Below are positions 47,601-59,260 of a DNA stretch of 64,000 bases, piece after piece. The stretch is from the NCBI GenBank assembly GCA_022605955.1, contig JAKCOZ010000247.1, positions 248,001-312,000 of the forward strand, written 5' to 3'. The stretch is from Rallus limicola (lineage: Eukaryota; Chordata; Aves; Gruiformes; Rallidae). How positions within the stretch are numbered: position 1 is the stretch's first letter; each line of letters begins with the position of its first letter. Position numbers and translations under genes: made by a program. The notes beneath the pieces are model-generated. The model saw nothing but the letters and a program-made list of their open reading frames with translations. It ran no database searches and was not told the DNA's origin.

Positions 47601-49144
47601 CAAATGGTATTTTGACTCAAGCTGGAGCGCAGAAGAGCTAGAATGTTTTTTGACACTTGACATGTTTATTCTTTAAGAGAGAGCCATACTTGTATTTAAT
47701 TGTTTTCTACATTTATTTAACTGCTGCATTCCACTGACTGCAGCAAGTTCCCGACATCAGGAGATGTGACTAAACTGTGTTTTCCTGAAATGTTATAAAA
47801 ATACAGTGACAGAGAGTTTCTTCAAATGGGCCAAAGCTTCAAAATTTTATTGCCTAGGAGATGTTTTGGGTTTTTTTTTTTGGGGGGGTGGGGGGGTGTG
47901 TGGGTGGGGAAGGTTTTACACCTTACTGAAAAGCTCCTCGCTGTGCACCGTGCAGAGGGGCAATGTCCCCCCAGGGCCCTCGGCAGGGCACAGGGTGAGG
48001 CAGGAAGGTCCTGATGCGAAACTCTTCTTTCTGCATGTCCTCTCCCCACTGAAAGGTGCTCTAGGAGGCACAGTGGGATTAATACAGAATAGTATTTTGC
48101 TTCCTGTTCCACCAAGGGGAAAAAAAAAAAAAAAAAGAAAAAGAATCAGGCCTGTGTTTTAAGACACAAGACTGGAAATGCATGGAAGTTCTTGGGAACT
48201 TGTTTTTGAAAGCATGTCTTTTTCAAAGGGCATAGGTGCATTGAGATGAACCTGTAAAACATCCCATGGCTGGAGCATGATATGGATTGGAGTTTCCCAT
48301 GGGCTCCCAGTCGTTGCCATGCTTGTTAGTGCAGATCCTGTCAGGTATGGCAGCAGTGCAGACCATTGCATGAGCCTGTTTTCACTCTGAACTCACACCA
48401 ACAGCAAGGTTATTCTTTGCCTGTGATCAGATTAAGCACAGGGAATGCATTCACTATAGATGCAGAACAGCATATGGGGAGTGTGTTTTAAGAATCATGT
48501 CTAAAGACACTGTCTTTGGAATGCCTATTTATGTTGAGTTTTGCTGTATGCAATTAAGAAGTCAGAAGTTATTGGACTAAACTAATCATCAGAAAAATAC
48601 CACGCTCAACATTATGTTTGTACATCCATGAAAAAAACCCAAAGAAGCATTTTAGCTCCATAATCTGCTCCTGCTCCTTGCAGTACATTCCAGCTGAGAA
48701 ATGGGACACAACAGGAAATAGTTTACAATTTTTTTATGTGAAAAGGGACTATAACTGTCACTTCTGTTTAGCTTATAGTTTCCCGAGTTTTGCCAGTCTT
48801 TTAGCCCATTCAGATAGGATAGCTTTTAATTTAGCTGTCGTCATTCATAAACTACCCACATGAGTATTGCGGCAGGGAAAAATTACATGAATGACTTCTG
48901 GAAACACTGGCTTCCTAAGAAGTAATATTACATTATATCTGCAGTCATCTCTGGTACAAGGGATCAGCAGAGAGCTAAGGGAAAGAGTTTGACACACATG
49001 GCAGAGTTACTGGAAAGGGAAGCTAACTTATACAGTGTTAATGAAGAGAAGTATTTTTCCTTTGTGATAAATTGAAGTGACATGAGAGGGTGGCCCTTAA
49101 AAATCCTCCATTTACTCCCCCGGGGCAAAAATCTCTTAATGGGC

Positions 49145-49210
49145 GAGATCCAATTTCACTAAAGGCGATGGAGATTCTTAATTGGCTTCAATAGGGTTTG
49201 GATCAAGGCC
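49145..49210. mobile_element. ancient MITE-like near-palindromic repeat
   Basis: GAGATCCAATTTCACTAAAG at the left pairs imperfectly with CTTCAATAGGGTTTGGATCA at the right, giving arms of about 25 bp round a short centre (GAGATTCTTAA). Read in reverse complement it follows the GGCCTGATCCAAAGCCCATTG-type palindrome that I remember as abundant in turtle and crocodilian genomes. The similarity may extend left to about 49100. No transposase is present; such elements are non-autonomous. Confidence 0.55.
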
Positions 49211-51082
49211 ACAGAAGTCATATAGATCAAAATATTCTCAGCTATCTAGCCGGCTGGGAAGGAGGCACTGCGGTGATAATGTTTGTGCAAATAGTTTGTG
49301 GTTTTATTCTGCGGTTTCACGGTGGGGAAAGAACGTGTTTGTCTTTTATTTCTCTGTCCAATAGACATCTACAGCTTCCTAATGTCATGCAGAGGACACT
49401 AATGCAATATATTATGCATGCTATCTATGTTCTGTTATGTCATTGGCTTTCACCTCGCCTCATTTGTCTATTGAGTCTAGAAGGTGGTTGAGGGGTGATG
49501 AGAAGGGGAATACCCTAAATCTGTCAGAATTACTTAGACATGTTGATATGTTTTGGAAAAAATGAGTATTCATTGCTGTGCATCGCTTTTCCAAGGTAAA
49601 TTTCTAGACTGGCACATGTTGGATTATTTAAATGTGCACAATTGCATTGATCAGTGTGTGTTCTATTATTTTACTATTAACCAATGTTTATTAAAGAGAG
49701 GATCTAACATGCTCAGGAGAAAAAAAAAATAAATCCTGTATCTACTTTTCCTACTTCTGATTTTTGTTTACATATATATTTCATATTCCATCTACCCTCT
49801 CCATGCTTTATTAATGTACTTTCATTGTGAGATAAAACAAGTACAGTAAGGTGAAGACTGACTACACAGCCCCCTGCAACTAAAGAGCATGCAATCCAGC
49901 CACAGTACACCCATGCAATGCCATGTGTATTTTCCAAGTCAAAGCAAGACATTAAATGAAAATACCCAGTCTTTTCTGGATCTTATTCATGCAGTTTACT
50001 GAATTATGTTTTTATGGGTTTCCTTATCCTGTTTTACTCCCTTTTTTTTTCTGTGAAAAAAACCTAAATCAAAAAAAAAACAAGGGGAAAGACTTGACTT
50101 GAAACCATTGTGACAGCTTTTATTAAGATGTTAAAAAGAAAAGGAGCTGCTGACTATTAGCCTGAATGATTAATATCCTGTACAATTTAGACTGAGATGG
50201 GGAAACAACATATTCTGAAATCCTTGATTGTTTAAAGGTCTTGGACCTCTACTGTTCAATGCTTTTCATTACATTTCATAACACAGAATAACACACCTTA
50301 GCTTTTGTCTTCGCATTATTCCTCGTTCCACAGAACTAAGGAAAAATCCTTTTTTTTTATACAGCATTTTCAGAAATGTTTCCATTTAAAGCATATGCTT
50401 ATTGATTCAGGAACCCCCTAAAACCATTCACGTTTGCTAATCAAAGAAAAATAATGTCACTACTGAAATAAACACCTTTTGAACATCCCATTATAATTTC
50501 AGAAAATAAAATGAATAGTAAATTCAGCACTGCCTGGGCTAATTTGTAATGTGAAGGTGTCACCAGATGTCAGGTTTTCAAGTTGCTTGTTTGCAGCAAC
50601 TCTTTTCAGACTTGGGCAGCATTCGCTCATGTGCTACAGACACTTTGTCTTACTTCCAAACTCTTGTAAATCAATAAAGTAAAACTCACTTGGCTTTGCC
50701 AGCAGAACACAAAACAAAAATAAACTCTCCAAAGGCTCCACATCCTCTGGTCAGAAATCAGAGGGAGATAAAACAATAAATTTAATTAGGACTCAAAATA
50801 AAAATCTGAAAAATATCCTCTAAGAACTCGTCCAAAGGATAAAGCACAGAAAAACAAAGACTACAATAGAGACAACATTTTCTCCTCTGTATGTGTGCCT
50901 TTTGTTTTCTTTTTATGCAAAAACAAATGATGAACTTTGGATGTACTCTGGTCTGTTCTTTTTTTTTTTTTTTTAATTTATTTTATTTCATTTCAGAGAC
51001 TCCACCGTATCCCCTGCTTCCTGTGACATGACCAGGGTCCTACAGCTTGTCCTAACCCAAACCAACACCATATTGTTCCTTT
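49211..51082. other. unique non-coding DNA
   Basis: No gene recognised. AT-rich, with A and T homopolymers near 49720, 50041, 50072 and 50959-50975. Open frames are below 100 codons. Confidence 0.55.
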
Positions 51083-51710
51083 CATAGAATGATAGAATCA
51101 CAGACTGGTCTGGGTTGGAAGGGACCCCAAGGGTCACAGAGTTCCAACCCCCTGACACAGGCAGGGACACCAACCTCCAGGCCTGGAGCTACACAAGGTT
51201 GCCCAAGACCACATCCAACCTGGCCTTGAACACTTACAGGGATGGGGCACCCACCCCCTCTTTGGGCAGCCCATTCCAACCTCTCACCACTCTCTCTGGA
51301 AAGAACTTCCCTGTAATATCTAATGAAACCTTCCCTTCTTTAGCTTTAATCCATTCCCCCTTGTCCTGCCATTATCTACCCTTTTAAAAAGTTGAATCCC
51401 CTCCTGTTTCTCTGCTCCCTTCAGGGACTGGCAGGCTGCAATGAGGTCCCCCGACAGCCTTCTCTTCTATAGGCTGAACCAGCCCAGCTCCCTCAGCCTC
51501 TCTTTGTAGGGGAGCTGCTCCAGCCCTCTGAGCATCTCTGTGGCTCCTCTGACCCCTCTCCAACAGTCCCACATCTGTCTTGTCCTGGGGCCCCAGCTCT
51601 GGACACAGGACTCCAGCTGGGGCCTCCCAAGGGCAGAGCAGAGAGGGACATTCCCCTTCCTGTCCCTGCTGCCACCCCTCTGCTGATGGAGCCCAGGATA
51701 GCATTTGGAG
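51083..51710 (-). mobile_element. CR1 LINE 3' fragment, antisense (about 0.63 kb)
   Basis: Starts with CATAGAATGATAGAATCACA (CR1 octamer tail reversed), then GGGTTGGAAGGGACCCCAAG, CAGGCCTGGAGCTACACAAG, ACAGGGATGGGGCACCC, CCCTGTAATATCTAATG, GGGACTGGCAGGCTGCAATG, CAGCTCCCTCAGCCTCTC, CAGGACTCCAGCTGGGGCC and GAGCCCAGGATAGCATTTGG. It is collinear with the 41.4 kb copy and ends about 100 bp earlier in element coordinates. The 204-codon minus frame at 51384-51998 is derived from this repeat and is not a gene. Confidence 0.93.
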
Positions 51711-53152
51711 AAGGACAGAGAGCCTGATAGAGACAGCACAGCCCAAGTAGTGCAGATATAAGTATGGAACAGAACAGATAGTGAATCTAGTTGAGGAAAT
51801 TCTCTCTCCCCCAGTTCCCCCTCGTGTACACGCACACACACACACACACATATACACACTTGATTTATCTGTGAAATAGTTTCTTCTAAACATAGGGTTT
51901 TGCATGGCGGAAAGGCAATTAAACACAGCAGCTTGAAGCTGCCAATCACTCCAACTACCAACAAAAGCATCTACCATCAAAGCAAATAATGTAAACATAC
52001 CAAAAAAAAATTACATCCTATCAAAGCAAATAATGTAAACATGCAAGTAAAAAATAAGCTTGTTTATCACCTGTCATAGGGAAGTATACACTTTTCAGCT
52101 CACCCCCCTCAAGATATGGGTTTTTTGGGTTTGGTTTTTTTTTTTTAAATTTCATTACATTAATTTGTCTGTGTGTCTGACATGGAAGGGAAGGAACAAT
52201 AACAGAAGTTAGGTTTTATGCATACTTTTCTGTTGGGGAAGTCTATTGCTGTTGTTGCAGGTTGGTTCTTTTTTTTTTTTTTTTTTTGGCTTCTGGTGTA
52301 CAAATAAATTGGCAGTCACAGCTTATCATCACTTAAAGATGCATGTGCATGCTGGAATTTACTGAAACATGATTGGCTGCTACATAAATCAATCTGATAG
52401 AGATCGGTCCCATGAAAAAAAGATAAATCATTAGCCTGTGCTTTTGGAATGTAATTCATTTTAGATAGTGATTATTGATGATTTCATTCCACTGGTACAT
52501 GTACATGTCTAGACCATGTTTTTTGTATAAAATTCTAAAGCAGTGGAAGGTGTTCACTTCAAGAAAGACTATGAAGAAATAATTTTTGAAACCTTGCTAT
52601 TGCAACTCTCCAGATGTAAAATTTTCATGCATAAAACTCGCTTACTTTTAAAGTCAAATTCATCACTTTTACAGCAATTACAGTTTAGTCCTCTACCTTG
52701 TGTGCAACGTTTTCATGTGTAACACTGCAAGTTTTTCCTCTGTCAGGATACAGGTTCTGTGCAGGCATGCTCAGGTGACCCCACTATGGCCACACTAGAT
52801 TTTTCTGGTGTGCAGAATGTCAGAACATCCTGAAATTGCACTGGTTAAGCCAAACTGGCTTTGGGTTAACTCTAGTTGCTGAGGGGAGTTTCTTTGCTCA
52901 TGCGATCCTTTGATTTCTTATTGGTTGGCAGATAAACATCTGTTTTCTTCTATACCATGAGCCACCATGATGGTAACAAGACAGACTTGGAAAGCATCTT
53001 GGAATAGACACCTTGGAAAGCATCTTGGAAAAGGCAGTGATGGTTTCTCCCAGCACTGTGGTAAAGGAGGTGAGCAGCTGGGTGATGTTTTGCAGACATG
53101 GAGTACGCAGCAGAGAGTGGTAGGAATGTATCAAGAACTTGTAGTGAGAAGA
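51711..53152. other. unique non-coding DNA with small duplications
   Basis: No gene recognised. Contains (CA)9 at 51833-51850, a 23-bp direct repeat at 51976 and 52020, a T19 run at 52269-52287, and a perfect 19-bp direct repeat (CTTGGAAAGCATCTTGGAA) at 52986 and 53012. Confidence 0.6.
51971..52045 (+). repeat. 44-bp-period tandem duplication
   Basis: ATCAAAGCAAATAATGTAAA occurs at 51976 and again at 52020, with 23 identical bases and A-rich spacer similar in both units. It is a young two-copy tandem duplication with no recognised role. Confidence 0.85.
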
Positions 53153-53400
53153 ATCACAGAATCACAGAAGGTTTGGAGTTGGAAGGGACCTTGAAAGCTC
53201 ACCTTGTCCAACCTACCTGCCAGAGCTGGATCACCCAGAATAAATCACACAGGAACACATCCAGGTGGTGTGTGAATGTCTCCAGAGGAGACTCCACAAT
53301 CTCTCTGGGCAGCCTGTCCCAGGGCTCTGCCACCCTCACAGGGAAAAAGTTCCTCCTTAGGTTCCCATAGAACTTCACCTGCTCCAGGTTGGAGGTTATT
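53153..53400 (-). mobile_element. CR1 LINE 3' fragment, antisense
   Basis: AATCACAGAATCACAGAAGG is the reversed tail. GGAGTTGGAAGGGACCTTGA, TTGTCCAACCTACCTGCCAG, AGAGGAGACTCCACAATCTC, GGCAGCCTGTCCCAGGGC, CACCCTCACAGGGAAAAAGT and CACCTGCTCCAGGTTGGAGG follow. The 5' boundary is unclear beyond about 53400. Confidence 0.88.
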
Positions 53401-53879
53401 TCTGAAACATAACCCTGATCTCCTCCTTCCTTTCAGCATGTTTTAAATACTGAATCACATAGAGGTTTGGTGCAAGCTGAAATTCAGTCTCTTAGCAAGG
53501 AAATGGGTATGTCCTCAATATTTTCTATGCAACTTTTACTCAGTTTCAGCGTCCTCTCTCCTCCACCTCTTACTCTAAGTGAATGGAGCATACACTCCTT
53601 CCAGAAAGCAAACTCTTCCAAAATAAGCCACTTCTGACATTATCTAAGGCAGAAATTGAAGCATCCTGAAAAAAAGTCTTAAAATATGAAAAACATTTTT
53701 ATTATGTGCATGGCTAATTCAAAATCAGCCGAACAGAACCTCACCAAACTTTCCAGAAGAATTTACCTTCGGGCTGAGAACGTGCATGGAAAATTCAGGG
53801 CAGTTCTTCAAATGTTTACTCTTACTGATCTCACCTCCCTGTAGAAAGCACAGCGGGGCAAATGAAAGATAGATGAGCC
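53401..53879. other. unique non-coding DNA
   Basis: No gene or repeat recognised; ordinary AT-rich composition leading into the CpG-richer block that follows. Confidence 0.5.
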
Positions 53880-54640
53880 CTGTGCTCTCACAGTGGAGGA
53901 GATCTCGGTCTCCCGAGAAACATTCACCGCGGAGGAGCTGAGTAGTTCTGAGTTGGGTAAAACTCCCAAGTTCACTGTGAAAACATTTCTGCAGCCGTTT
54001 CCTCCAGAGGCTGTGGATTTTGATGCGGAGTTTGCACCTCCATCTCTACCCAGAGACTTTTGGGGAGAGACTTTCTGAGTTTGCGCGTTTGCCTCGCTGT
54101 CTGTCTGTCTAACCTGCTTCATTTTCTACCAGGCTGCTCTGAGAAGATATTGTTAGTTTAATTTTATTTTCCTTTTTATTTTTTTTTTTTTTGGGGGGGG
54201 GGGTGAGGGGGCTTCCTGGTGACCCGGCTGGTGCTGGCAGGTTTCTCTGCTGAGTCCTCACAAGCAAGTCGCGGGAGGCCCCGTACAGCAAGCTCTAAAG
54301 GCAGCATTTTTCCCTCCCTCACAGAAAATCCTCCGGTTTCGCTGCAGATGTTTTTCTGCCACTCTTTGTATCCCCGCTTTCTGCTTATACTGCAGAACTC
54401 CATTTCCCATTGGCTTTCAGTGAATGGAGAGCCGGAGGAAAGAGGAAAGGAAGGGAGAGGGGAAGGAAAAAGGGGAAAAAAATAAAAAAGAAAGAAGGAG
54501 GAGAGGAAATTGCAGGGGGTGGGGGGGGGAAATCCGCAATTTTCTGCAATTCCCGGCAGGCACTAAGAGCGGTGTCATCTTTCTCATGGCCTTGGGGACG
54601 CTCGTGTTTGAGCAATCACCTTCTTTCTCGAAAAATCTTC
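53880..54640. promoter_or_regulatory. CpG-enriched block, possible promoter or enhancer
   Basis: Roughly two dozen CpGs occur in 760 bp (TCTCCCGAGAAAC, CACCGCGGAGGAG, TTGCGCGTTTGCCTCGC, AAGTCGCGGGAGG, TCCTCCGGTTTCGCTG, GAGAGCCGGAGG, CAATTCCCGGCAGG, GGACGCTCGTG), against few elsewhere. It holds an inverted CCAAT box (CCCATTGGCT near 54406), a T14-G11 junction (54179-54203) and a purine-rich tract (54425-54535). Open frames up to 104 codons show no domain. It could be the start of a non-coding RNA, an enhancer, or chance composition; no TATA box or splice structure is convincing. Confidence 0.3.
54179..54203. repeat. T14-G11 homopolymer junction
   Basis: T14 (54179-54192) runs directly into G11 (54193-54203). 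Prone to slippage and to sequencing error. Confidence 0.9.
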
Positions 54641-57600
54641 TGAGACAGTCAGGTTGTTTAAATTGGCTTGTTTTAAATGGGTATAAATTTAACATCACTT
54701 ACAAAGAGTCTGGGTATTAGCCCAAGGACACCTTGCTTTTGTATCATTGGCTCTGTCATTTTCCGACTTTCTAAAGATTACGGGATTGTTTGCTGTTTTG
54801 ACAGAAAGCCGACACAACACACATTTATTCCAGTGAAGAAGAAGTAAATATAGCTCCGTTATAGCTATGTAACAGTGAGGTTATTCTAGGAACTAATTGA
54901 TCATACAGTATGTCTGATTTCATTACATCTGACACTGCTGAAAAAGATTATGCTAAACTAATAGTAGGTTGCTAGTGAGCTTAGAGTGAAATACTGAACC
55001 ATATTCTTGGAAAACACATTTGTGTGGGCATCTTTTGCAGGGAAGGTGGGGTGGGTGGGGAAATCAATTTTAATTTTTCCAAGTCCTACAATCAGAATTA
55101 AAAGTTACTCTTTTCTGGGTGCTAGGTTTATGGAAGTCTTTGAATGCTTAAAAACTTTTTTTCCAAGCGATGTTTTATAGAATTGCTTTTAAAAACCTCA
55201 GAGGGTAAATAGTATTCTCAGAATAAACAGAAAAATGCTGACCTTGTCAGATTTAGCTGCTGAAAGCCAAGCTGTTTTAAGACTTGGAAGATCAAGGGTC
55301 ATGGTTATAAACAACACAGATAAAAAGAAAGAAAGGAAGGGAAAAAGAAAGCAAGCTAGAAGTAAAAAAGAACTACAGAGTGAATATAAGTAATAAATAC
55401 ATTGACCTTGACAAGAAGGGAATGAGATATTTATGCAAAAGGCGGGGGGATGTGGGGGGGTGGGGTATGGAAAGAAGGCAAAGAGAGGAAGAAGAGAAAG
55501 TGTGCAAACTGTACTTGGGAAAAAAAATGTTTCTTAGAGCTTGTTTAAAGCCGGAAATGAGTCACTTTAGCTTCATATGTTTTTAGTTTCAAAAGGGGAG
55601 AAAGGTCAAAGCTTCTTTGTTTTAAATAAGCTGGTCACTACTTCTGAAGTGTAACATGATAGGGTTCAAGAGTCTTAATGAAACTGGTATTTTCCTGACA
55701 CCCCGGGCTGCGGCACCTCAGCAGTTGCATGGTCATGTATTGTAAGCCCAGGGAGTTTTATAAACAAAGGCACGGCAGAGCGTGACTTTGCTCGTGACCT
55801 TCATACCCTGGTGCTCCCGTGGCAGCCATATGGGCAGTGTGATGGCTAAATTTGCCACTACTTATATGCTTTTGCAAATTGCAGCTGCACACATGGCCCT
55901 CCACCATCATGCTCAGAAACATGAACCGGAGCTATTACCCGGAGCCTCGTTCAACACCTCTTTCCGAAATGGTTCTGATCGGGTAAAGTGTCAGAGGAAA
56001 CAAAGTGCCAGAGATGCTCAAAGTGACACCAGGGATTAAAACATCCATTGCAAACAAAGGTAGCAGGAACACGTGTAGGGAAAAAAAAACAACCAACCCA
56101 GCCCAACATAAAAAAGGCAATGCAAGTGTGAACTAGGCTTTTGTTAGAGGTGGGATTGCTGAGATTTACCAGGAACACCACTGCTAGGTCAACTGGGAGG
56201 TTGCTTACAGGTTCCACAGTGAAGGTGCTGGGGCACACACAACTCTAACACTTGCAGAGGGCAGGGGGTAATGATGAGGAGAGCAGGTAGCTGATTTTCA
56301 GCAATACCCTCATCACTGTCTTGTGGTGCAGGGCCTGATGCTAAAGGGAGATTTTTCAGGCTCTCTGAACAGAAAAGGAAACAGAAATGCCCGGCATCAT
56401 ATTCCAAGCCAAAAGAAAACCCCATGAGTGGCACAGGAGAGGACATACTCCACTGAAAGTAAATGGAATCATCTCCTCCTTTACTTCTGTTAAAGTATGC
56501 TTCTTTCTACTGACTGCTCTCTTAACCCCGTCCTTCTGCACAACTGTAAGACTACTTACCCTAGTCTAGCCTCTCATAGCACCACTCTCTTCTTCCTCAG
56601 TTTGTTTCCTGCCATGCTTCTGGCAACATCCCTCTTTGAACCTGAGGACTCCTCCTCGTTTTGTTTGCTGCTTCATGCTGCCAGTTGGGCTTAATGCAAG
56701 AGATCAAGTTGTATCTGCTACACACCACGGCTCTGTTCTTCTGATTGCTTTCCCAGCTTTACCTCTTAGATAATACCTTGAATTCTATATAGGATAATAT
56801 CCATCTAAAACTTCTTCCCTATATTGCTCCTGTAATTATTTTAGTATTAGACTAAATGTTCTTTAGGAGAGTCATTTCTTCTTCTGGTGTTCATAATGTA
56901 TCTGCTGTAAAAGGCCATCTGTTCCCAGAACACAAGAAACAACAATGGAAGAGCACACTCATACAATAACGTGGGGATATGTATCACTGGCAGCAAAATT
57001 GAAAGGCAATTATGGTAATGAAAATTGTGAACTTTCAAAATGACCAGCTTCATTATTCTTTGTGGCATCAATCCTCAAACTGGGACAATTACTCAGTTTA
57101 CAATAAAACTAAATAAAAGGTGACTGATTCATTGGACGTTAGCTGCCTCAGAGCAGGCTTCATGCTTGCTGTTAGAGGTAGCACTTGGAATGACATATTA
57201 TGCAGAAGCACCCCAAGAGTCTGGATTTCCTACTTTGACCTTGCTTCAACATGCAGCTCTCTATTGTCCCTGCTTCTTTCTTTCTTGATTCAGTTTGCCA
57301 TTCATTCAAAACTGGCTGCTAATCAGAGGTTACCGATTCCTTTCACATTACTTGATTGCCTTTCCTCCCTTCCCTTTCTACTTGAGTCTGCCCAACGGTC
57401 ATGTCTAACTGTGTCTGAAGGAAGTCAACCTGGCTTTGACTGCGGTGGTACTGAGGCATCTGAATTGGAGGAGGCACTGGTAGTGAAAATGCTGTGAAAG
57501 TGAAACAAGATCATTTAACACTAAACAGAGCAGAATGATCTCATAGCCAGCCTTAGAAATATGAACTAAGCCTATAGCTTCCAGAAAACAAGGAGACAAA

Positions 57601-58200
57601 AAACTTTCAACCTGCTGCTTGAGTATGGGGCAGGCAATTCAAACTTCTCCAGCAGCTGGCTGCTGTGTCCAGGTTTCTAACAGACTGGAGAGACTCTGGA
57701 TCAGAAACGACCCATCAGTGAGTACCATGCTGTGCTGGTGGTACCCAGGGAGGGGCTGGTCTTTATTCTGCTCAGTGTACCAGGCTGAAACACTGCTTTC
57801 TTATCTTGAAACACTTCATGATTGTCTTCAAATGGTGTTGACAAAGCATCACTAAGTCACGTTATCCTGCTTATCCACCTTCTGGGGAAAAAAAAAAAAA
57901 AAAAAGAACAAAATGAGAAAATATTTGGACCCGTGACAAGCTTTTTCAGACCCAGAAAGTGGATGAGTGGATGAGTATTAATCTGCAGACCTTTTTCTTT
58001 TTTTCTTTTTTCTCCCTGCAGAGACAGAGACATGCAATGTAAAATGCTAGCTTGCTTTCCTCCTCAATTCTAAAAACAAAGCACCTAGGCTCAGAAAAGC
58101 TTCAGATATGTCATTGACCTCAGTGAATTTTTAAACCTTTTGAAAGTTCCTTTCTTATTGAAAAGTCATCAGATTAAGACCTAAATTGAAGAAGGATGTT
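54641..58200. other. unique non-coding DNA
   Basis: No gene recognised. Includes a purine-rich and G-rich patch (55310-55505), an A-rich run near 57888-57905 and an open frame of 125 codons (57120-57497, plus) without a domain. Confidence 0.5.
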
Positions 58201-58437
58201 CCCGTGAGTTAAAGCATTGGACTGGGACTCAGAGACTCACATTTCAAGCCCTGGAACTGCTATAGACTGATTTTTGTGATTTTGGTTGGGATCCAGCAAT
58301 GCACTTAAATTGGTGTTTAATTTAAAACCCTGGAGTAGTCCCATGAAAGTTAAGCACAGACTTAAGTCTTTGTTGAATGGGAGATTTAGTCTGTCCGAGC
58401 TCACTCCTCTAGCTGTAGAATGGGGATAATGCTTGCA
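58201..58437 (+). mobile_element. ancient tRNA-derived SINE, interrupted by a MITE-like element
   Basis: The left part (58201-58286) has a decayed tRNA-like promoter: GTGAGTTAAAGCATTGGACT corresponds to box A and CATTTCAAGCCCTGG to box B. CTGCTATAGACTGATTTTTG parallels the CTGCCACAGACTTCCTGTGTG that follows the tRNA part in turtle-type and MIR-type SINEs. The right part (58383-58437) resumes with GATTTAGTCTGTCCGAGCTC and CTGTAGAATGGGGATAATGC, matching CTGTAAAATGGGGATAATxG of those SINEs. About 95 bp of different origin lie between. Box B is too degraded for an active RNA gene. Confidence 0.6.
58287..58382. mobile_element. MITE-like palindromic element nested in the SINE
   Basis: The ends are imperfect inverted repeats: GGATCCAGCAATGCACTTAA at the left and, reversed, CCATTCAACAAAGACTTAAG from the right. 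Internal words GGAGTAGTCCCAT and AAAGTTAAGCACAGACTTAA match the long palindrome with GACTACTCACATGCTTAAAG and TTAAGTGCTTTGCTG that I recall as common in turtles and crocodilians. The expected central CATTGACTTCAATGGG is missing, so the hairpin centre is deleted. No transposase. Confidence 0.6.
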
Positions 58438-59092
58438 TTCGGCCATAGTTTATTTTTGCAGAAAGCCTTCTGGTGCAAAATCTGTACCTTCTGATCCATG
58501 CAACACAGAGACCGACCGATGTAAGCCGTAGCCTGTAAAAAGTGTGATAGTCAAGGAATCAGCTTCTCCTCATCCTCTGGAAGCAACAGGTCACTATGGA
58601 AATAGTGTTTGTATGGAGTCTCCATGAGGAGGGCAGGGAGGGTCCATGCCCCAGCTTCTCCTGGCCTGCATCCTTGGGGTTTGAATGCCCCTCTCTGCCT
58701 GGCTGCCCTCTTCTTCCAGCTGGTATCTGGGAGAGGAGTCCAGCTGCTCCTTGACACCAAAAGCAAGGTGGCATTTTTGGGAGGCCTGCAGTTTTGGGGG
58801 AGGAAACAGAAAGAACCCATGATCTTTTGTCTTATTTCTTAATATTTTGCAATTTCTTTTGGTAATTCTCTTTTCCCCTTTGTGCTGTGCTGTGCAGAGA
58901 CCTTGTGATGCCTCGTTTGCTATTTGGCAGAGCTACACACTCTTGAGACAACGGACTGTGAGGGCTCCGTGCCTTCCCAAACAGGGTTAGAAATCTTGTC
59001 CACGGGGTTGAAGTAGCACGTTTGCAGGCCAGGAGAATGACTAATTTCCACAGTGATGGAAGAGGGTATGTAAGCAATACGAATTGTCAGTA
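58438..59092. other. unique non-coding DNA
   Basis: No recognisable gene or repeat. Overlapping short frames on both strands around 58551-58842 have no domain. Confidence 0.5.
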
Positions 59093-59260
59093 TATGCCCC
59101 ATCCCTGGGGGTGTCCAAGCCCAGGTTGGATGGGGCCCTGGGCAACCCTGTGTAGCTCCAGGTCTGGAGGTTGGTGGCCCTGCCTGTGGTTGGAGCTCTG
59201 GGGTTGGAGCATTGTGATCCTTGGGGTCCCTTCCAACCCATGCCATTCTATGGTTCTATT
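59093..59260 (+). mobile_element. CR1 LINE 3' end, sense, short
   Basis: GCCCCATCCCTGGGGGTGTC, CAAGCCCAGGTTGGATGGGG, CCCTGGGCAACCCTGTGTAG, CCAGGTCTGGAGGTTGGTGG, GATCCTTGGGGTCCCTTCC and the tail GCCATTCTATGGTTCTAT. Only the last 165 bp or so are present. Same subfamily as the 27.5, 41.4 and 51.1 kb copies. Confidence 0.92.

Larger units (their letters stand above)
42081..49099. other. unique non-coding DNA
   Basis: No gene recognised in this long stretch. It contains (TG)13 at 46925-46950, a G13 run near 44620-44632, a T/G tract at 47868-47905, and an A-rich run at 48120-48136. Open frames reach 118 codons without domains. The stretch 47270-47600 is AT-rich but not low-complexity and is a candidate conserved element. 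The 43500-43760 stretch is similar. Confidence 0.5.

Noticed and set aside
51384..51998. 204-codon minus-strand frame
   Set aside because: It spans CR1 3' UTR and an adjoining (CA)n microsatellite; the composition is that of the repeat.
58201..58260. tRNA-like promoter boxes suggesting a tRNA gene
   Set aside because: Box B is degraded, no cloverleaf can be folded by eye, and the following sequence is SINE body. Better explained as a SINE head.
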